From contig NZ_NSGG01000012.1 of assembly GCF_002295065.1 (NCBI RefSeq), positions 124,001 to 188,000 on the forward strand: a stretch of 64,000 bases of DNA. The letters are read 5' to 3'. Below the pieces are notes generated by a model. The model had not been told where the DNA came from and made no database searches. It saw only the letters and a list, made by a program, of their open reading frames with translations. Both the position numbers and the translations under genes were made by a program. Numbering within the stretch: the stretch's first letter is position 1; each line of letters opens with the position of its first letter. This document shows positions 53,238 to 61,809 of the stretch, in pieces. This stretch comes from Mesorhizobium sp. WSM3859. Its GTDB lineage: Bacteria; Pseudomonadota; Alphaproteobacteria; Rhizobiales; Rhizobiaceae.

Positions 53238-53356
53238 AATTTATGCGACCTGTCTATGCCATTGATCAATGTTTGACCGCGTTGCCGCTTGGCTCCGTCG
53301 CAGGCCGATTCCGTTATCTACTTGATTCTAATTGAAATTCTTATTTCTCGCAGAAC

Positions 53357-53372
53357 TGGCACGCTTCGTGCT
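53357..53372 (+). promoter_or_regulatory. Candidate sigma-54 promoter (-24/-12)
   Basis: TGGCACGCTTCGTGCT fits the -24/-12 consensus TGGCACG-N4-TTGCT with one mismatch (G for T at the start of the -12 element). The predicted start of transcription would be about 53383, just before the NasT-type leader RNA. Confidence 0.65.
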
Positions 53373-53382
53373 TTGAAATAAA

Positions 53383-53505
53383 CCGAGCCCCTCGTGGGCA
53401 ACAGAATCGGCGTCCAATGGCGGGCGCCACAGGCAAAGCTGCCGCTCAGGTCACCACGCGATCCCGGATGTACGGACGCGAGGGGGCCTGGTCGGCAGCT
53501 TTTTT
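53383..53505 (+). promoter_or_regulatory. Nitrate-operon leader with dual-hexaloop NasT target and terminator
   Basis: Hairpin P1 (53409-53428) has a seven-pair stem GGCGUCC/GGGCGCC with hexaloop AAUGGC. A three-base linker follows, then hairpin P2 (53432-53443), stem GGC/GCC with hexaloop AAAGCU. Both loops have A at position 1 and G at position 4, the ANTAR-RNA rule. P2 overlaps the 5' arm of the terminator (53435-53444), so P2 and the terminator are mutually exclusive. P2's stem is short, which is the weakest point. Confidence 0.75.
53435..53505 (+). terminator. Leader terminator of nitrate assimilation operon
   Basis: AAAGCTGCCG (53435-53444) pairs perfectly with CGGCAGCTTT (53493-53502), enclosing a nested CGCG...CGCG hairpin, and six T residues end the structure (53500-53505). 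It lies upstream of all structural genes, so it must be read through for expression. Confidence 0.75.
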
Positions 53506-53526
53506 CGTTTTGGACCGGAGACGACG

Positions 53527-53694
53527 ATGACGAGACGGATCGGACCTTCGCTCAGGGATTTCACCCGCCGCGATGTCCTGGCGAGCAGCGCGCTGACGGC
53601 GGTGCTGTTCATCGCCGCGCTGCTCTTGTTTCCCGCCAGCCACGAAGCCGAGGGCAAGGGTCCGCAAGTGACCGCGCAAGCCCCGTCGCGCTGA
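53527..53694 (+). CDS. Small exported or membrane protein ahead of the nitrate transporter
   Basis: A 55-residue ORF: MTRRIGPSLRDFTRRDVLAS then SALTAVLFIAALLLFPASHE and a polar tail. It has a TRRD twin-arginine-like start and one hydrophobic helix; it resembles a truncated Tat-type signal or a small membrane-anchored peptide. ggag lies 8-9 bases upstream. It is the first ORF after the leader terminator and 64 bases before the transporter start. Function unknown; it may also be a remnant of a larger binding protein. Confidence 0.5.
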   Translation: MTRRIGPSLRDFTRRDVLASSALTAVLFIAALLLFPASHEAEGKGPQVTAQAPSR

Positions 53695-53758
53695 CCGATG
53701 CCGTGCCCCTGATCAACACCACACGCGGCGCGTGCCATGCCGCAAACCGGAGCCGACC

Positions 53759-55060
53759 ATGACCGCAAACCTCCCAGCCGCGCCCAGCCAGGACAGTGCT
53801 CCCCGGCAGGCGCTCGTCATGTCCACCATCGCCTTCACCGTGTGCTTCGCGGTGTGGACGATCTTTTCCATCATCGGCGTGCGCATCAAGCAGGAGCTTG
53901 GGCTCAACGAGACCGAATTCGGCCTGCTGGTCGGCACGCCTATCCTCACCGGCTCGCTTGTGCGCATGGTGCTCGGCGTCTGGACCGACCGCTATGGCGG
54001 CCGGCTGGTCTACACGCTCACCATGCTCGCGGCGGCGGTCGCGACCTTCCTGCTCGCTTTCGCCCACACCTATCAGCAGATGCTGCTTGCCGCGCTCGGC
54101 GTCGGGCTTGCTGGCGGCTCCTTTGCGGTCGGCGTCGCCTATGTCTCGCGCTTCTTCCCCGCCGGCAGACAGGGCACGGCGCTCGGCATTTTCGGTGTCG
54201 GCAATGTCGGCGCGGCGGTCACCAAGTTCCTGGCGCCGCTCGTGCTGCTTGCCTGGGGCTGGCAGTCGGTGGCGCTGATCTGGGCGGCGGCGCTGGTCGT
54301 CATGGCCATTGTCTTCTGGTTCACCACCAACGACGATCCGGTCATCCGCGAGCGCCGCGCCGGCAAGGCGGCACCGGCGAGGAGCTTCTGGCAGGAATTC
54401 GCGCCGCTGAAGAACCTGCAGGTCTGGCGCTTCGCCTTCTACTATTTCTTCGCCTTTGGCGCGTTCGTGGCGCTGTCGCTCTGGCTGCCGCGCTACCTGA
54501 TCGGCGTCTACGGTTTCGGCATCGCCACCGCCGGCATGATCGGCGCCGCCTATTCGATCCCGGCAAGCATCTTCCGCGCCTATGGCGGCGTGCTTTCCGA
54601 CCGCATCGGCGCCCGCACCGTGCTCTACTGGACCTTCAGCGTCTCTGCCGTCGCGACCCTCGTTCTGTCTCTCCCCTCGGCAGATTACGTGGTGCGCGGC
54701 ATCAGCGGGCCGATCCCGTTCCACTTCGAGATCGGCCCGCTCGCCTTCATCGCCGTCGCCTCCGTGCTCGGCTTCTTCATGAGCCTCGGCAAGGCCGCCG
54801 TCTACAAGCACATCCCGGCCTACTACCCGCAGAGCGTCGGCGCGGTCGGCGGCGTCGTCGGCATGATCGGCGGCCTCGGCGGCTTCATCCTGCCGATCGC
54901 CTTCGGCGCGCTGAACGACCTCACCGGCGTCTGGTCGAGCTGCTTCATGCTGCTTTTCGTGATCGTCGTCTCCTGCCTGGTCTGGATGCATCTCAGCATC
55001 CGCCGGATGGAGCGCGCGGCCGCCGTCAAGACATCGTCCCTTTCGTACGCCGCCGAATAG
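53759..55060 (+). CDS. Nitrate/nitrite transporter, NarK/NasA family (MFS)
   Basis: Imports nitrate for assimilation. The 433-residue product has 12 predicted helices and the nitrate signature motifs: RMVLGVWTDRYGGRLVYTLT after helix 2, GLAGGSFAVGVAYVSRFFPA and GIFGVGNVGAAVTKFLAP in the first half, and GAVGGVVGMIGGLGGFILPI in the second. Start chosen at MTANLPAAP after ggag. It is 13 bases before nirB. The family name NarK/NasA is not resolved further by sequence alone. Confidence 0.9.
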   Translation: MTANLPAAPSQDSAPRQALVMSTIAFTVCFAVWTIFSIIGVRIKQELGLNETEFGLLVGTPILTGSLVRMVLGVWTDRYGGRLVYTLTMLAAAVATFLLAFAHTYQQMLLAALGVGLAGGSFAVGVAYVSRFFPAGRQGTALGIFGVGNVGAAVTKFLAPLVLLAWGWQSVALIWAAALVVMAIVFWFTTNDDPVIRERRAGKAAPARSFWQEFAPLKNLQVWRFAFYYFFAFGAFVALSLWLPRYLIGVYGFGIATAGMIGAAYSIPASIFRAYGGVLSDRIGARTVLYWTFSVSAVATLVLSLPSADYVVRGISGPIPFHFEIGPLAFIAVASVLGFFMSLGKAAVYKHIPAYYPQSVGAVGGVVGMIGGLGGFILPIAFGALNDLTGVWSSCFMLLFVIVVSCLVWMHLSIRRMERAAAVKTSSLSYAAE

Positions 55061-55073
55061 ACCGGAGACCGAC

Positions 55074-57524
55074 ATGAGCGAAAAACTCGTCATCATCGGC
55101 AACGGCATGGCGCCCGGCAGGATGCTCGAGCACCTGCTGGAGGCCGCGCCCGACCGCTACGCCGTGACCATCTTCAACGCCGAGCCGCGCGTGAACTACG
55201 ACCGCATCATGCTGTCGCCGGTGCTCTCGGGCGAGAAGGCGTTCGAGGAAATCGTCATCCATGGCGACGGCTGGTACATCAAGCACGGCATCACCCTCTA
55301 CAAGGGCCACCGCATCGTCGCCATCGATCGCGAGGCCAAGACCGTTACCTCGGACCATGGCGTGACCGAGAGCTACGACCGGCTGGTCATCGCCACCGGC
55401 TCGGTGCCCTTCATCATTCCGGTGCCGGGCAAGGACCTGCCCGGCGTGCTCACCTATCGCGACCTCGACGACGTCAACGCCATGCTGCTTGCCGCGCAGT
55501 CGCGCGCCAAGGCGGTCGTCATCGGTGGCGGCCTGCTCGGGCTCGAGGCCGCGGCGGGGCTCAAGGAGCGCGGCATGGACGTGACCGTGCTGCACGTCAT
55601 GCCGACGCTGATGGAGCGCCAGCTCGATCCGGCCGCCGGCTATCTGCTGCAGAAGGCCGTCGAGGCGCGCGGCATCAAGGTCATGGCCAAGGCCAATACC
55701 AAGGCGATTTTCGGCAACGGCAAGGTTGAGGGCGTCGAGCTGATGGACGGCACGATCATCCCGGCAACGCTGGTGGTGATGGCGGTTGGCATCCGCCCCA
55801 GCACTGCGCTCGCCAAGGAGGCAGGGCTCGAGGTCAATCGCGGTATCGTCGTCGACGACCGAATGCGGACGTCCGATCCGGCGATCATGGCGCTCGGCGA
55901 ATGCGCGGAGGTCGGCGGCCATGTTTACGGACTGGTCGCGCCTCTCTACGAGATGGCCCGCGTCGCGGCGGCCGGGCTCGCGGATGGCGAAGACAGGCGC
56001 TTCGTCCACTCCGACACGCCGACCAAGCTCAAGGTCACCGGCATCGACCTCTATTCGCTAGGCGACTTCGCCGACGGCGAGGACCGCGAGGAGATCATCC
56101 TGCGCGACGCTTCGGCCGGCATCTACAAGCGCGTCGTGCTGCAGGACAACCGCATCATCGGCACGGTGCTGTTCGGCGAGACGGCCGACGGCGCCTGGTT
56201 CAACGACCTCAAGAAGAAGGCGACCGACATCTCCGAGATGCGCGACACGCTGATCTTCGGCCAGGCGTTCCAGGGAGGTGCTTCCTCGGACCCTTTGGCG
56301 GCCGTTGCGGCACTGGCGGATGATGCGGAAATCTGCGGCTGCAACGGCGTCTGCAAGGGCAAGATCACCGGCGCGATCACCGTCAAGGGCCTGACCGGGC
56401 TCGATGACGTGCGCGGCCACACCAAGGCCTCGGCCTCCTGCGGCTCATGCACGGGTCTCGTCGAGCAACTGCTGAAGCTCACGCTCGGCGAAGCCTACAA
56501 CCCGGCGGCGGTGCAGCCCATGTGCGGCTGCACGTCGCTCGGCCATGACGATGTGCGGCGCCTGATCAAGGCGAAGGGGCTGAAGACGATCCCCGCCGTC
56601 ATGCAGGAGCTCGAATGGAAGACCTCCTGCGGCTGCGCCAAATGCCGCCCGGCCCTCAACTATTATCTGGTCTGCGATTGGCCGGACCAATATGCCGACG
56701 ACTATCAGTCGCGCTTCATCAACGAGCGCGTGCACGCCAACATCCAGAAGGACGGCACCTATTCGGTGGTGCCGCGCATGTGGGGCGGCGTGACCAGCGC
56801 CGCTGAACTGCGCGCCATCGCGGACGTCGTCGACAAGTTCGAGATCCCGATGGTCAAGGTCACTGGCGGCCAGCGCATCGACATGCTGGGCATCCGCAAG
56901 GAGGACCTGCCGGCGGTCTGGTCCGATCTCGGCAAGGCCGGCTTCGTCTCAGGCCACGCCTATGCCAAGGGCCTGCGCACGGTGAAGACCTGCGTCGGCA
57001 CCGACTGGTGCCGTTTCGGCACGCAGGATTCGACCGGCCTCGGCATCCGCATCGAAAAGTTCATGTGGGGGTCGTGGACGCCGGCCAAGGTGAAGATGGC
57101 GGTGTCGGGATGCCCACGCAACTGTGCCGAAGCGACCTGCAAGGATGTCGGCGTGGTGTGCGTCGAGTCCGGCTACGAGATACACTTCGCGGGTGCGGCC
57201 GGCCTCGACATCAAAGGCACCGAAGTGCTGGGTCTCGTGAAGACCGAGGACGAGGCGCTGGAGGTGATCGTGGCGCTCGTCCAGATGTATCGCGAGCAGG
57301 CCCGCTATCTGGAGCGCATCTACAAATGGGCCAAGCGGATTGGCACTGCCGAGATCAAGCGGCAGATCCTGGATGACGGCGAGAAGCGCAAGGTCTATTA
57401 CCAGCGCTTCGTCTTTTCCCAGAAATTCGCCCAGGTGGATCCGTGGTCGGAGCGCGTCTCCGGCAAGGACAAGCATGAGTTTCGACCGATGGCCTCGGTC
57501 GGGTTCGCGGAGGCGGCGGAGTGA
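55074..57524 (+). CDS. nirB: NAD(P)H-nitrite reductase large subunit
   Basis: Reduces nitrite to ammonium in the cytoplasm. The 816-residue product has an FAD/NAD(P)H part (KLVIIGNGMAPGRMLEHLLE, VVIGGGLLGLEAAAGLKERG), two BFD-like [2Fe-2S] regions (CGCNGVCKGKI with SCGSCTGLVEQLL, and SCGCAKCRPALNYYL), and a C-terminal ferredoxin-like/sirohaem part with TCVGTDWCRFG and SGCPRNCAEATCKDVG, giving the Cys set for [4Fe-4S]-sirohaem. Length is typical. It is followed by nirD after a 271-base gap occupied by repeats. Confidence 0.95.
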   Translation: MSEKLVIIGNGMAPGRMLEHLLEAAPDRYAVTIFNAEPRVNYDRIMLSPVLSGEKAFEEIVIHGDGWYIKHGITLYKGHRIVAIDREAKTVTSDHGVTESYDRLVIATGSVPFIIPVPGKDLPGVLTYRDLDDVNAMLLAAQSRAKAVVIGGGLLGLEAAAGLKERGMDVTVLHVMPTLMERQLDPAAGYLLQKAVEARGIKVMAKANTKAIFGNGKVEGVELMDGTIIPATLVVMAVGIRPSTALAKEAGLEVNRGIVVDDRMRTSDPAIMALGECAEVGGHVYGLVAPLYEMARVAAAGLADGEDRRFVHSDTPTKLKVTGIDLYSLGDFADGEDREEIILRDASAGIYKRVVLQDNRIIGTVLFGETADGAWFNDLKKKATDISEMRDTLIFGQAFQGGASSDPLAAVAALADDAEICGCNGVCKGKITGAITVKGLTGLDDVRGHTKASASCGSCTGLVEQLLKLTLGEAYNPAAVQPMCGCTSLGHDDVRRLIKAKGLKTIPAVMQELEWKTSCGCAKCRPALNYYLVCDWPDQYADDYQSRFINERVHANIQKDGTYSVVPRMWGGVTSAAELRAIADVVDKFEIPMVKVTGGQRIDMLGIRKEDLPAVWSDLGKAGFVSGHAYAKGLRTVKTCVGTDWCRFGTQDSTGLGIRIEKFMWGSWTPAKVKMAVSGCPRNCAEATCKDVGVVCVESGYEIHFAGAAGLDIKGTEVLGLVKTEDEALEVIVALVQMYREQARYLERIYKWAKRIGTAEIKRQILDDGEKRKVYYQRFVFSQKFAQVDPWSERVSGKDKHEFRPMASVGFAEAAE

Positions 57525-57597
57525 TGGGGATGGTTGCGTCATTCACACCGCCAGCGTCCAGTCGTTCGGCCCGTTTCTTACCGACATCGAGCTTGGA

Positions 57598-57755
57598 CAC
57601 CCCCCTCTGGCCTGCCGGCCATCTCCCCCGCAAGGGGGGAGATCGGGTGTCATCGCGGCTTTCGCCAATCTCCACCGTTGCAGGATTGGGCGGAGCGCCC
57701 AAGCTGTCAATCTCCCCCCTTGCGGGGGAGATGTCCGGCAGGACAGAGGGGGGTG
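57598..57755. repeat. Inverted repeat pair (RIME-like) between nirB and nirD
   Basis: Arms 57598-57643 and 57710-57755 are near-perfect inverted copies: CACCCCCCTCTGGCCTGCCG... and, on the other strand, CACCCCCCTCTGTCCTGCCG..., each with an internal ATCTCCCCC...GGGGGAGAT hairpin. Only about two mismatches are seen over 46 bases. The whole could fold into one long stem in the nas transcript. Confidence 0.85.
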
Positions 57756-57795
57756 CCTGGGCGCATTCCTATCAATCGAATGCGGGAGCGTCCCA

Positions 57796-58125
57796 ATGAC
57801 CTGGATCGCCATCGGCGCCATCGCCGACATTCCGCCGCGCGGCGCGCGTTGCGTCGCCACACCGCAGGGCAAGATCGCGGTCTTCCGCACGGCGGACGAC
57901 CAGGTCTTCGCCATCGACGACCATTGCCCGCACAAAGGCGGGCCGCTCAGCCAGGGCATCGTCCATGGCGCGGCGGTGACCTGCCCGCTGCACAATTGGG
58001 TGATCTCGCTGGAGACGGGCAAGGCGCTCGGCGCGGACGAGGGCTCGGTGAGGACGCTTCCCCTCAAGGTCGAGGGCGAACGGATCTTCATCGCGCTCGA
58101 AGCGCTGGCCTCGAAAGCGGCCTGA
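57796..58125 (+). CDS. nirD: NAD(P)H-nitrite reductase small subunit
   Basis: A Rieske-like subunit of assimilatory nitrite reductase. The 109-residue product has CPHKGGPL (first half of the [2Fe-2S] box) and CPLHNWVISLETGKALGADE (second half), with both C-x-H-like pairs intact in the first box as C-P-H and in the second as C-P-L-H, so it can still bind the cluster, unlike many NirD proteins. Starts at MTWIAIGAIAD. Three bases separate it from nasA. Confidence 0.92.
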   Translation: MTWIAIGAIADIPPRGARCVATPQGKIAVFRTADDQVFAIDDHCPHKGGPLSQGIVHGAAVTCPLHNWVISLETGKALGADEGSVRTLPLKVEGERIFIALEALASKAA

Positions 58126-58128
58126 GGC

Positions 58129-60798
58129 ATGGAAGAAGCGCGCGAGGTGAGGACCACCTGCCCCTATTGCGGGGTGGGCTGCGGCGTGCTGGCCGGGATC
58201 GCCGCTGACGGCACGACAACCGTCCGCGGCGATCCCGACCATCCGGCCAATTTCGGCCGGCTGTGCTCGAAGGGCGCCGCCCTCGGCGAGACGCTCGGCC
58301 TCGACGGCCGGCTGCTGCAGCCGGAGGTTCTCGGCAAGCAGGCCGGTTGGGACGAAGCGCTCGACCTCGTCGCCGAAAAATTCTCGCGGGCGATTGCCGA
58401 GCATGGTCCGGACTCGGTCGCCTTCTACGTCTCCGGCCAGTTGCTCACTGAGGACTATTACGTCGCCAACAAGCTGATGAAGGGTTTTATCGGCTCGGCC
58501 AATATCGACACCAATTCGCGGCTCTGCATGGCGTCGTCCGTCGCCGGCCACCGCCGCGCCTTCGGCGAGGACATCGTTCCCGGCATCTACGAGGATTTCG
58601 AGCACGCCGATCTCATCGTGCTCACCGGCTCCAACACCGCATGGTGCCATCCCGTGCTCTACCAGCGCATGCTTGTCGCGCGCAAGAAGCGCGGCACCAG
58701 GATCGTCGTAATCGATCCTCGCCGCACCGCCACGGCCGACGAATGCGACCTGCATCTGGCGCTCGATCCGGGCACGGATGTGCTGTTGTTCAACGGGCTG
58801 CTGGCGCACCTCGCGCAATCTGGAAAGATCGATGCCGGCTTCATCCGCGACCATACGTCGGGCTTCGACGCCACGGCCGCGCTGGCCGGCGCCGATGCGC
58901 CATCGGTCGCGCGTGTCGCGAAAGGCTGCGGATTGGCGGCCGCCGATGTGCAGGACTTCTACGATCTCTTCGCCGAGACCGAGCGTACTGTCACTGTCTA
59001 CAGCCAGGGCGTCAACCAGTCGGCGCATGGCACCGACAAGGTCAACGCCATCATCAACTGCCATCTCGCCACCGGCCGCATCGGCAAGCCCGGCATGGGG
59101 CCGTTCTCGGTCACCGGGCAGCCGAACGCCATGGGCGGTCGCGAGGTGGGAGGGCTGGCCAACCAGCTCGCGGCGCATATGGACTTCGCCGACGAGGCCA
59201 ACATCGATCGTGTGTCCCGCTTCTGGAACGCGCCGAACATCGCGCAACGCGCCGGCCTGAAAGCGGTGGACATGTTCCAGGCGGTCGCCGACGGCCGCAT
59301 CAAGGCGCTGTGGGTGATGGGCACCAACCCAGCCGTGAGCATGCCGGACGCTTCGCGCGTGCGCGCCGCGCTCGCCAAATGCGATTTCGTCGTGGTCTCG
59401 GATGTCACCCGCACCGACACCACGCGCTATGCCGATGTGCTGCTGCCGGCCGCCGTCTGGGGCGAGAAGGACGGCACCGTCACCAATTCGGAGCGGCGCC
59501 TCTCGCGTCAGCGACCGTTCCTGTCATCGCCGGGCGAGGCAAAGGCCGACTGGCGCATCGTCTGCGAGGTTGCCGCGCGCATGGGGTTTGGCGATGCCTT
59601 CGCCTACCAGTCGCCGGCCGACATCTTCTGCGAGCATGCCGCACTCTCAGCTTTTGAGAACAGGGGCGAGCGCCTGTTCGATCTCGGCGGCATGGCTGAT
59701 TTCGGCGATGAAGAGTATGCCGCTTTCGCGCCGCGCCATTGGCCCGCGTCGGAGCGGGGCGAGCAGCAGACACGATTGTTCGCCAACGGCCGTTTCCCGA
59801 CGCCGGACGGCCGCGCGCGCTTCGTGCCCGTGCGGCAGGAGGCGACCGCCTTCACGGTCGATGCCGACTATCCGCTTGCCCTGAACACCGGCCGGCTTCG
59901 CGACCAGTGGCACACGATGACGCGCACCGGGAATGTGCCTCGTTTGATGGCGAATGCGCCGGAGCCGGCGGTCGATCTCCATCCGGCCGATGCGGCAGCG
60001 CACCATCTCAGGGATGGCGATCTCGCCCGGCTTTCGACACGCTTTGGCTTCGTTCGAGCGAGGGTGCGCGTGGCCGATGCACAGCGGCGCGGCCAGGCCT
60101 TCATGCCCATGCATTGGAGCGGGCAGTTCGCAGCCAGGGCTTCCGCCGGCCTGCTGTCGTCACCGGTCACCGATCCGCATTCCGGCCAACCGGAGCTCAA
60201 GCATGTTCCGGCGAGGATCGTGCGCGAGAACACTGGCTGGACCGGCGTGCTCATCACGCGCGGCGATCTGCGGCCGACGGGTTTCGTCCACTGGAGCCGG
60301 TACGCGGTCGAGGGCGGCTGGGTCTACGAACTGACCGGAACCGAGCCGCCGGACCAGGGCATTCTGCTCTCGCGCAAGCTGCTCGCTGTCCAGCGGCGGG
60401 ATCAGCTGCTGGAATACACCGATCGCCGCGGGCTCGCCTATCGCGCGGCAGCTATCGACGATGCAGGCGCCATGGCTGAAGCCCTGCTCGTCGCCGCTCC
60501 GGACCAGCTGCCGGCGCGCGACTGGCTGGTGTCGCTGCTTGCCACGCGCCAACCGCTGTCGACAACCGATCGCCATGCGCTTCTATCCGGCCGCTCGCCC
60601 GTGCCGATGCCGGCCATCGGCCGCGTCGTGTGCGCGTGCTTCCATGTTGGCGTCAACCAGCTCGCATCGGCAGTCGCGGGCGGATGCGACAGCCTCGAAG
60701 CGATAGGCTCGACGCTGCGCGCCGGCACCAATTGCGGCTCGTGCCGCTCGGAGATCAGGGCGATCATCGATGCCCGTCAGGTGCAGGCGGCGGAGTGA
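58129..60798 (+). CDS. nasA: Assimilatory nitrate reductase catalytic subunit
   Basis: A molybdenum-bis-MGD enzyme reducing nitrate to nitrite. The 889-residue product starts with a [4Fe-4S] motif (CPYCGVGCGVLAGI, fourth Cys in RLCSKG) and continues through molybdopterin-binding segments such as LTGSNTAWCHPVLYQRML, IDPRRTATADECDLHLALDP and GTNPAVSMPDASRVR, to NTGRLRDQWHTMTRTGNVPR. The last about 55 residues form a BFD-like [2Fe-2S] domain (VVCACFHVG, GTNCGSCRSEI), an added electron-transfer module found in NasA of several alphaproteobacteria. Last gene of the nitrate operon; the ABC permease gene converges on it. Confidence 0.94.
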   Translation: MEEAREVRTTCPYCGVGCGVLAGIAADGTTTVRGDPDHPANFGRLCSKGAALGETLGLDGRLLQPEVLGKQAGWDEALDLVAEKFSRAIAEHGPDSVAFYVSGQLLTEDYYVANKLMKGFIGSANIDTNSRLCMASSVAGHRRAFGEDIVPGIYEDFEHADLIVLTGSNTAWCHPVLYQRMLVARKKRGTRIVVIDPRRTATADECDLHLALDPGTDVLLFNGLLAHLAQSGKIDAGFIRDHTSGFDATAALAGADAPSVARVAKGCGLAAADVQDFYDLFAETERTVTVYSQGVNQSAHGTDKVNAIINCHLATGRIGKPGMGPFSVTGQPNAMGGREVGGLANQLAAHMDFADEANIDRVSRFWNAPNIAQRAGLKAVDMFQAVADGRIKALWVMGTNPAVSMPDASRVRAALAKCDFVVVSDVTRTDTTRYADVLLPAAVWGEKDGTVTNSERRLSRQRPFLSSPGEAKADWRIVCEVAARMGFGDAFAYQSPADIFCEHAALSAFENRGERLFDLGGMADFGDEEYAAFAPRHWPASERGEQQTRLFANGRFPTPDGRARFVPVRQEATAFTVDADYPLALNTGRLRDQWHTMTRTGNVPRLMANAPEPAVDLHPADAAAHHLRDGDLARLSTRFGFVRARVRVADAQRRGQAFMPMHWSGQFAARASAGLLSSPVTDPHSGQPELKHVPARIVRENTGWTGVLITRGDLRPTGFVHWSRYAVEGGWVYELTGTEPPDQGILLSRKLLAVQRRDQLLEYTDRRGLAYRAAAIDDAGAMAEALLVAAPDQLPARDWLVSLLATRQPLSTTDRHALLSGRSPVPMPAIGRVVCACFHVGVNQLASAVAGGCDSLEAIGSTLRAGTNCGSCRSEIRAIIDARQVQAAE

Positions 60799-60822
60799 AA
60801 TGTGCCTGCCTTTCGACCGGTT

Positions 60823-61809
60823 CTACCGGTCCTCGATGATCCGCAGATACGCCGCCGTCACGAACAGCACGATGAAGCCGAACAGGATGCGCCGGCCGCC
60901 TTCGGGCATCTGCAGGATGGTGAGCAGCGTCGTCAGCACGGTCAGGATCAGGGCGCCGATGATGGTGCCCGTGTAGCCGCCGCGGCCGCCGAAGATCGAG
61001 GTGCCGCCGATGACGGCGGCGGCCACCGAAGGCAGCACCAGCGGTTCGGCGAGCGACAGCGAGGGCGCCTTGATCAGGCCGATATAGAGCAGGCCGGTGA
61101 TGCCGGCGAGCAGGCTGGAAAGCACGTAGAGCGCGGTGATCACCTGCCAGTAGCGGACGCCGGACAGCCTTGCGGCGCGTTCATTGTCGCCCACGGCATA
61201 GAGCAGGCGGCCGAAGCCGGTGCGGTTCAGCATGAAGACGATCAGCACCGCCACCGGCACGAACAGCAGAAGCGCATTGGGAAAACCGTAGGTGACGCCG
61301 GTGCCCAGCCAGTTGAGGAAATCCGGAATTTTCGCGCCGGAAGCGATCACCGTGCGCTGGTAGACCTGCAGGAAGCCGGTGCCGATCAGGCTGGTGCCGA
61401 GCGTCATGATCAGCGGATGCACCCGGAACACGCCGACGCCGATGCCGTTGACGAGGCCGATCAGCACGGCGGGCAGGATGGCCAGCAGGAAAGCCACCGT
61501 CGGATCCTGGCTGACGATCTGGGTGGCCATGATGAAGGCGCTCATCGTCGCCACCGTGCCGACGGAAAGGTCGATGCCGCCGGTCAGCATGGTCATGGTC
61601 TGGCAGCCGGCGAGGATCGCCAGCGGGATGGCGAACTTCGCCGTGTTGGCGAGCCAGCGCTCGTTGACGATGCCGGGGCGCAGGATCTGCAGGATCGCCA
61701 CGAGGATGATCAAAAGGATGATCAGCGGAATGAGCGGCCGGTCCGCCATGAAGCGCTTGATGCGGCGGCCGAATGAGACCGGCCGGGGCATGGTCGCGAT
61801 GTCGGTCAT
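60823..61809 (-). CDS. Sugar-type ABC transporter permease
   Basis: A 328-residue permease of the BPD_transp_2 (RbsC-like) family with about eight to ten helices. It has GCQTMTMLTGGIDLSVGTVA, typical of sugar permeases, and LPSVAAAVIGGTSIFGGRGG, the EAA-like loop, then EGGRRILFGFIVLFVTAAYL near the end. It overlaps the other permease gene by four bases. Substrate unknown; the binding protein is outside the window. Confidence 0.92.
   Translation of the reverse strand: MTDIATMPRPVSFGRRIKRFMADRPLIPLIILLIILVAILQILRPGIVNERWLANTAKFAIPLAILAGCQTMTMLTGGIDLSVGTVATMSAFIMATQIVSQDPTVAFLLAILPAVLIGLVNGIGVGVFRVHPLIMTLGTSLIGTGFLQVYQRTVIASGAKIPDFLNWLGTGVTYGFPNALLLFVPVAVLIVFMLNRTGFGRLLYAVGDNERAARLSGVRYWQVITALYVLSSLLAGITGLLYIGLIKAPSLSLAEPLVLPSVAAAVIGGTSIFGGRGGYTGTIIGALILTVLTTLLTILQMPEGGRRILFGFIVLFVTAAYLRIIEDR

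Noticed and set aside
53261..53270. ATTGATCAAT as an FNR box
   Set aside because: The half-sites touch each other without the four-base spacer required for TTGAT-N4-ATCAA.
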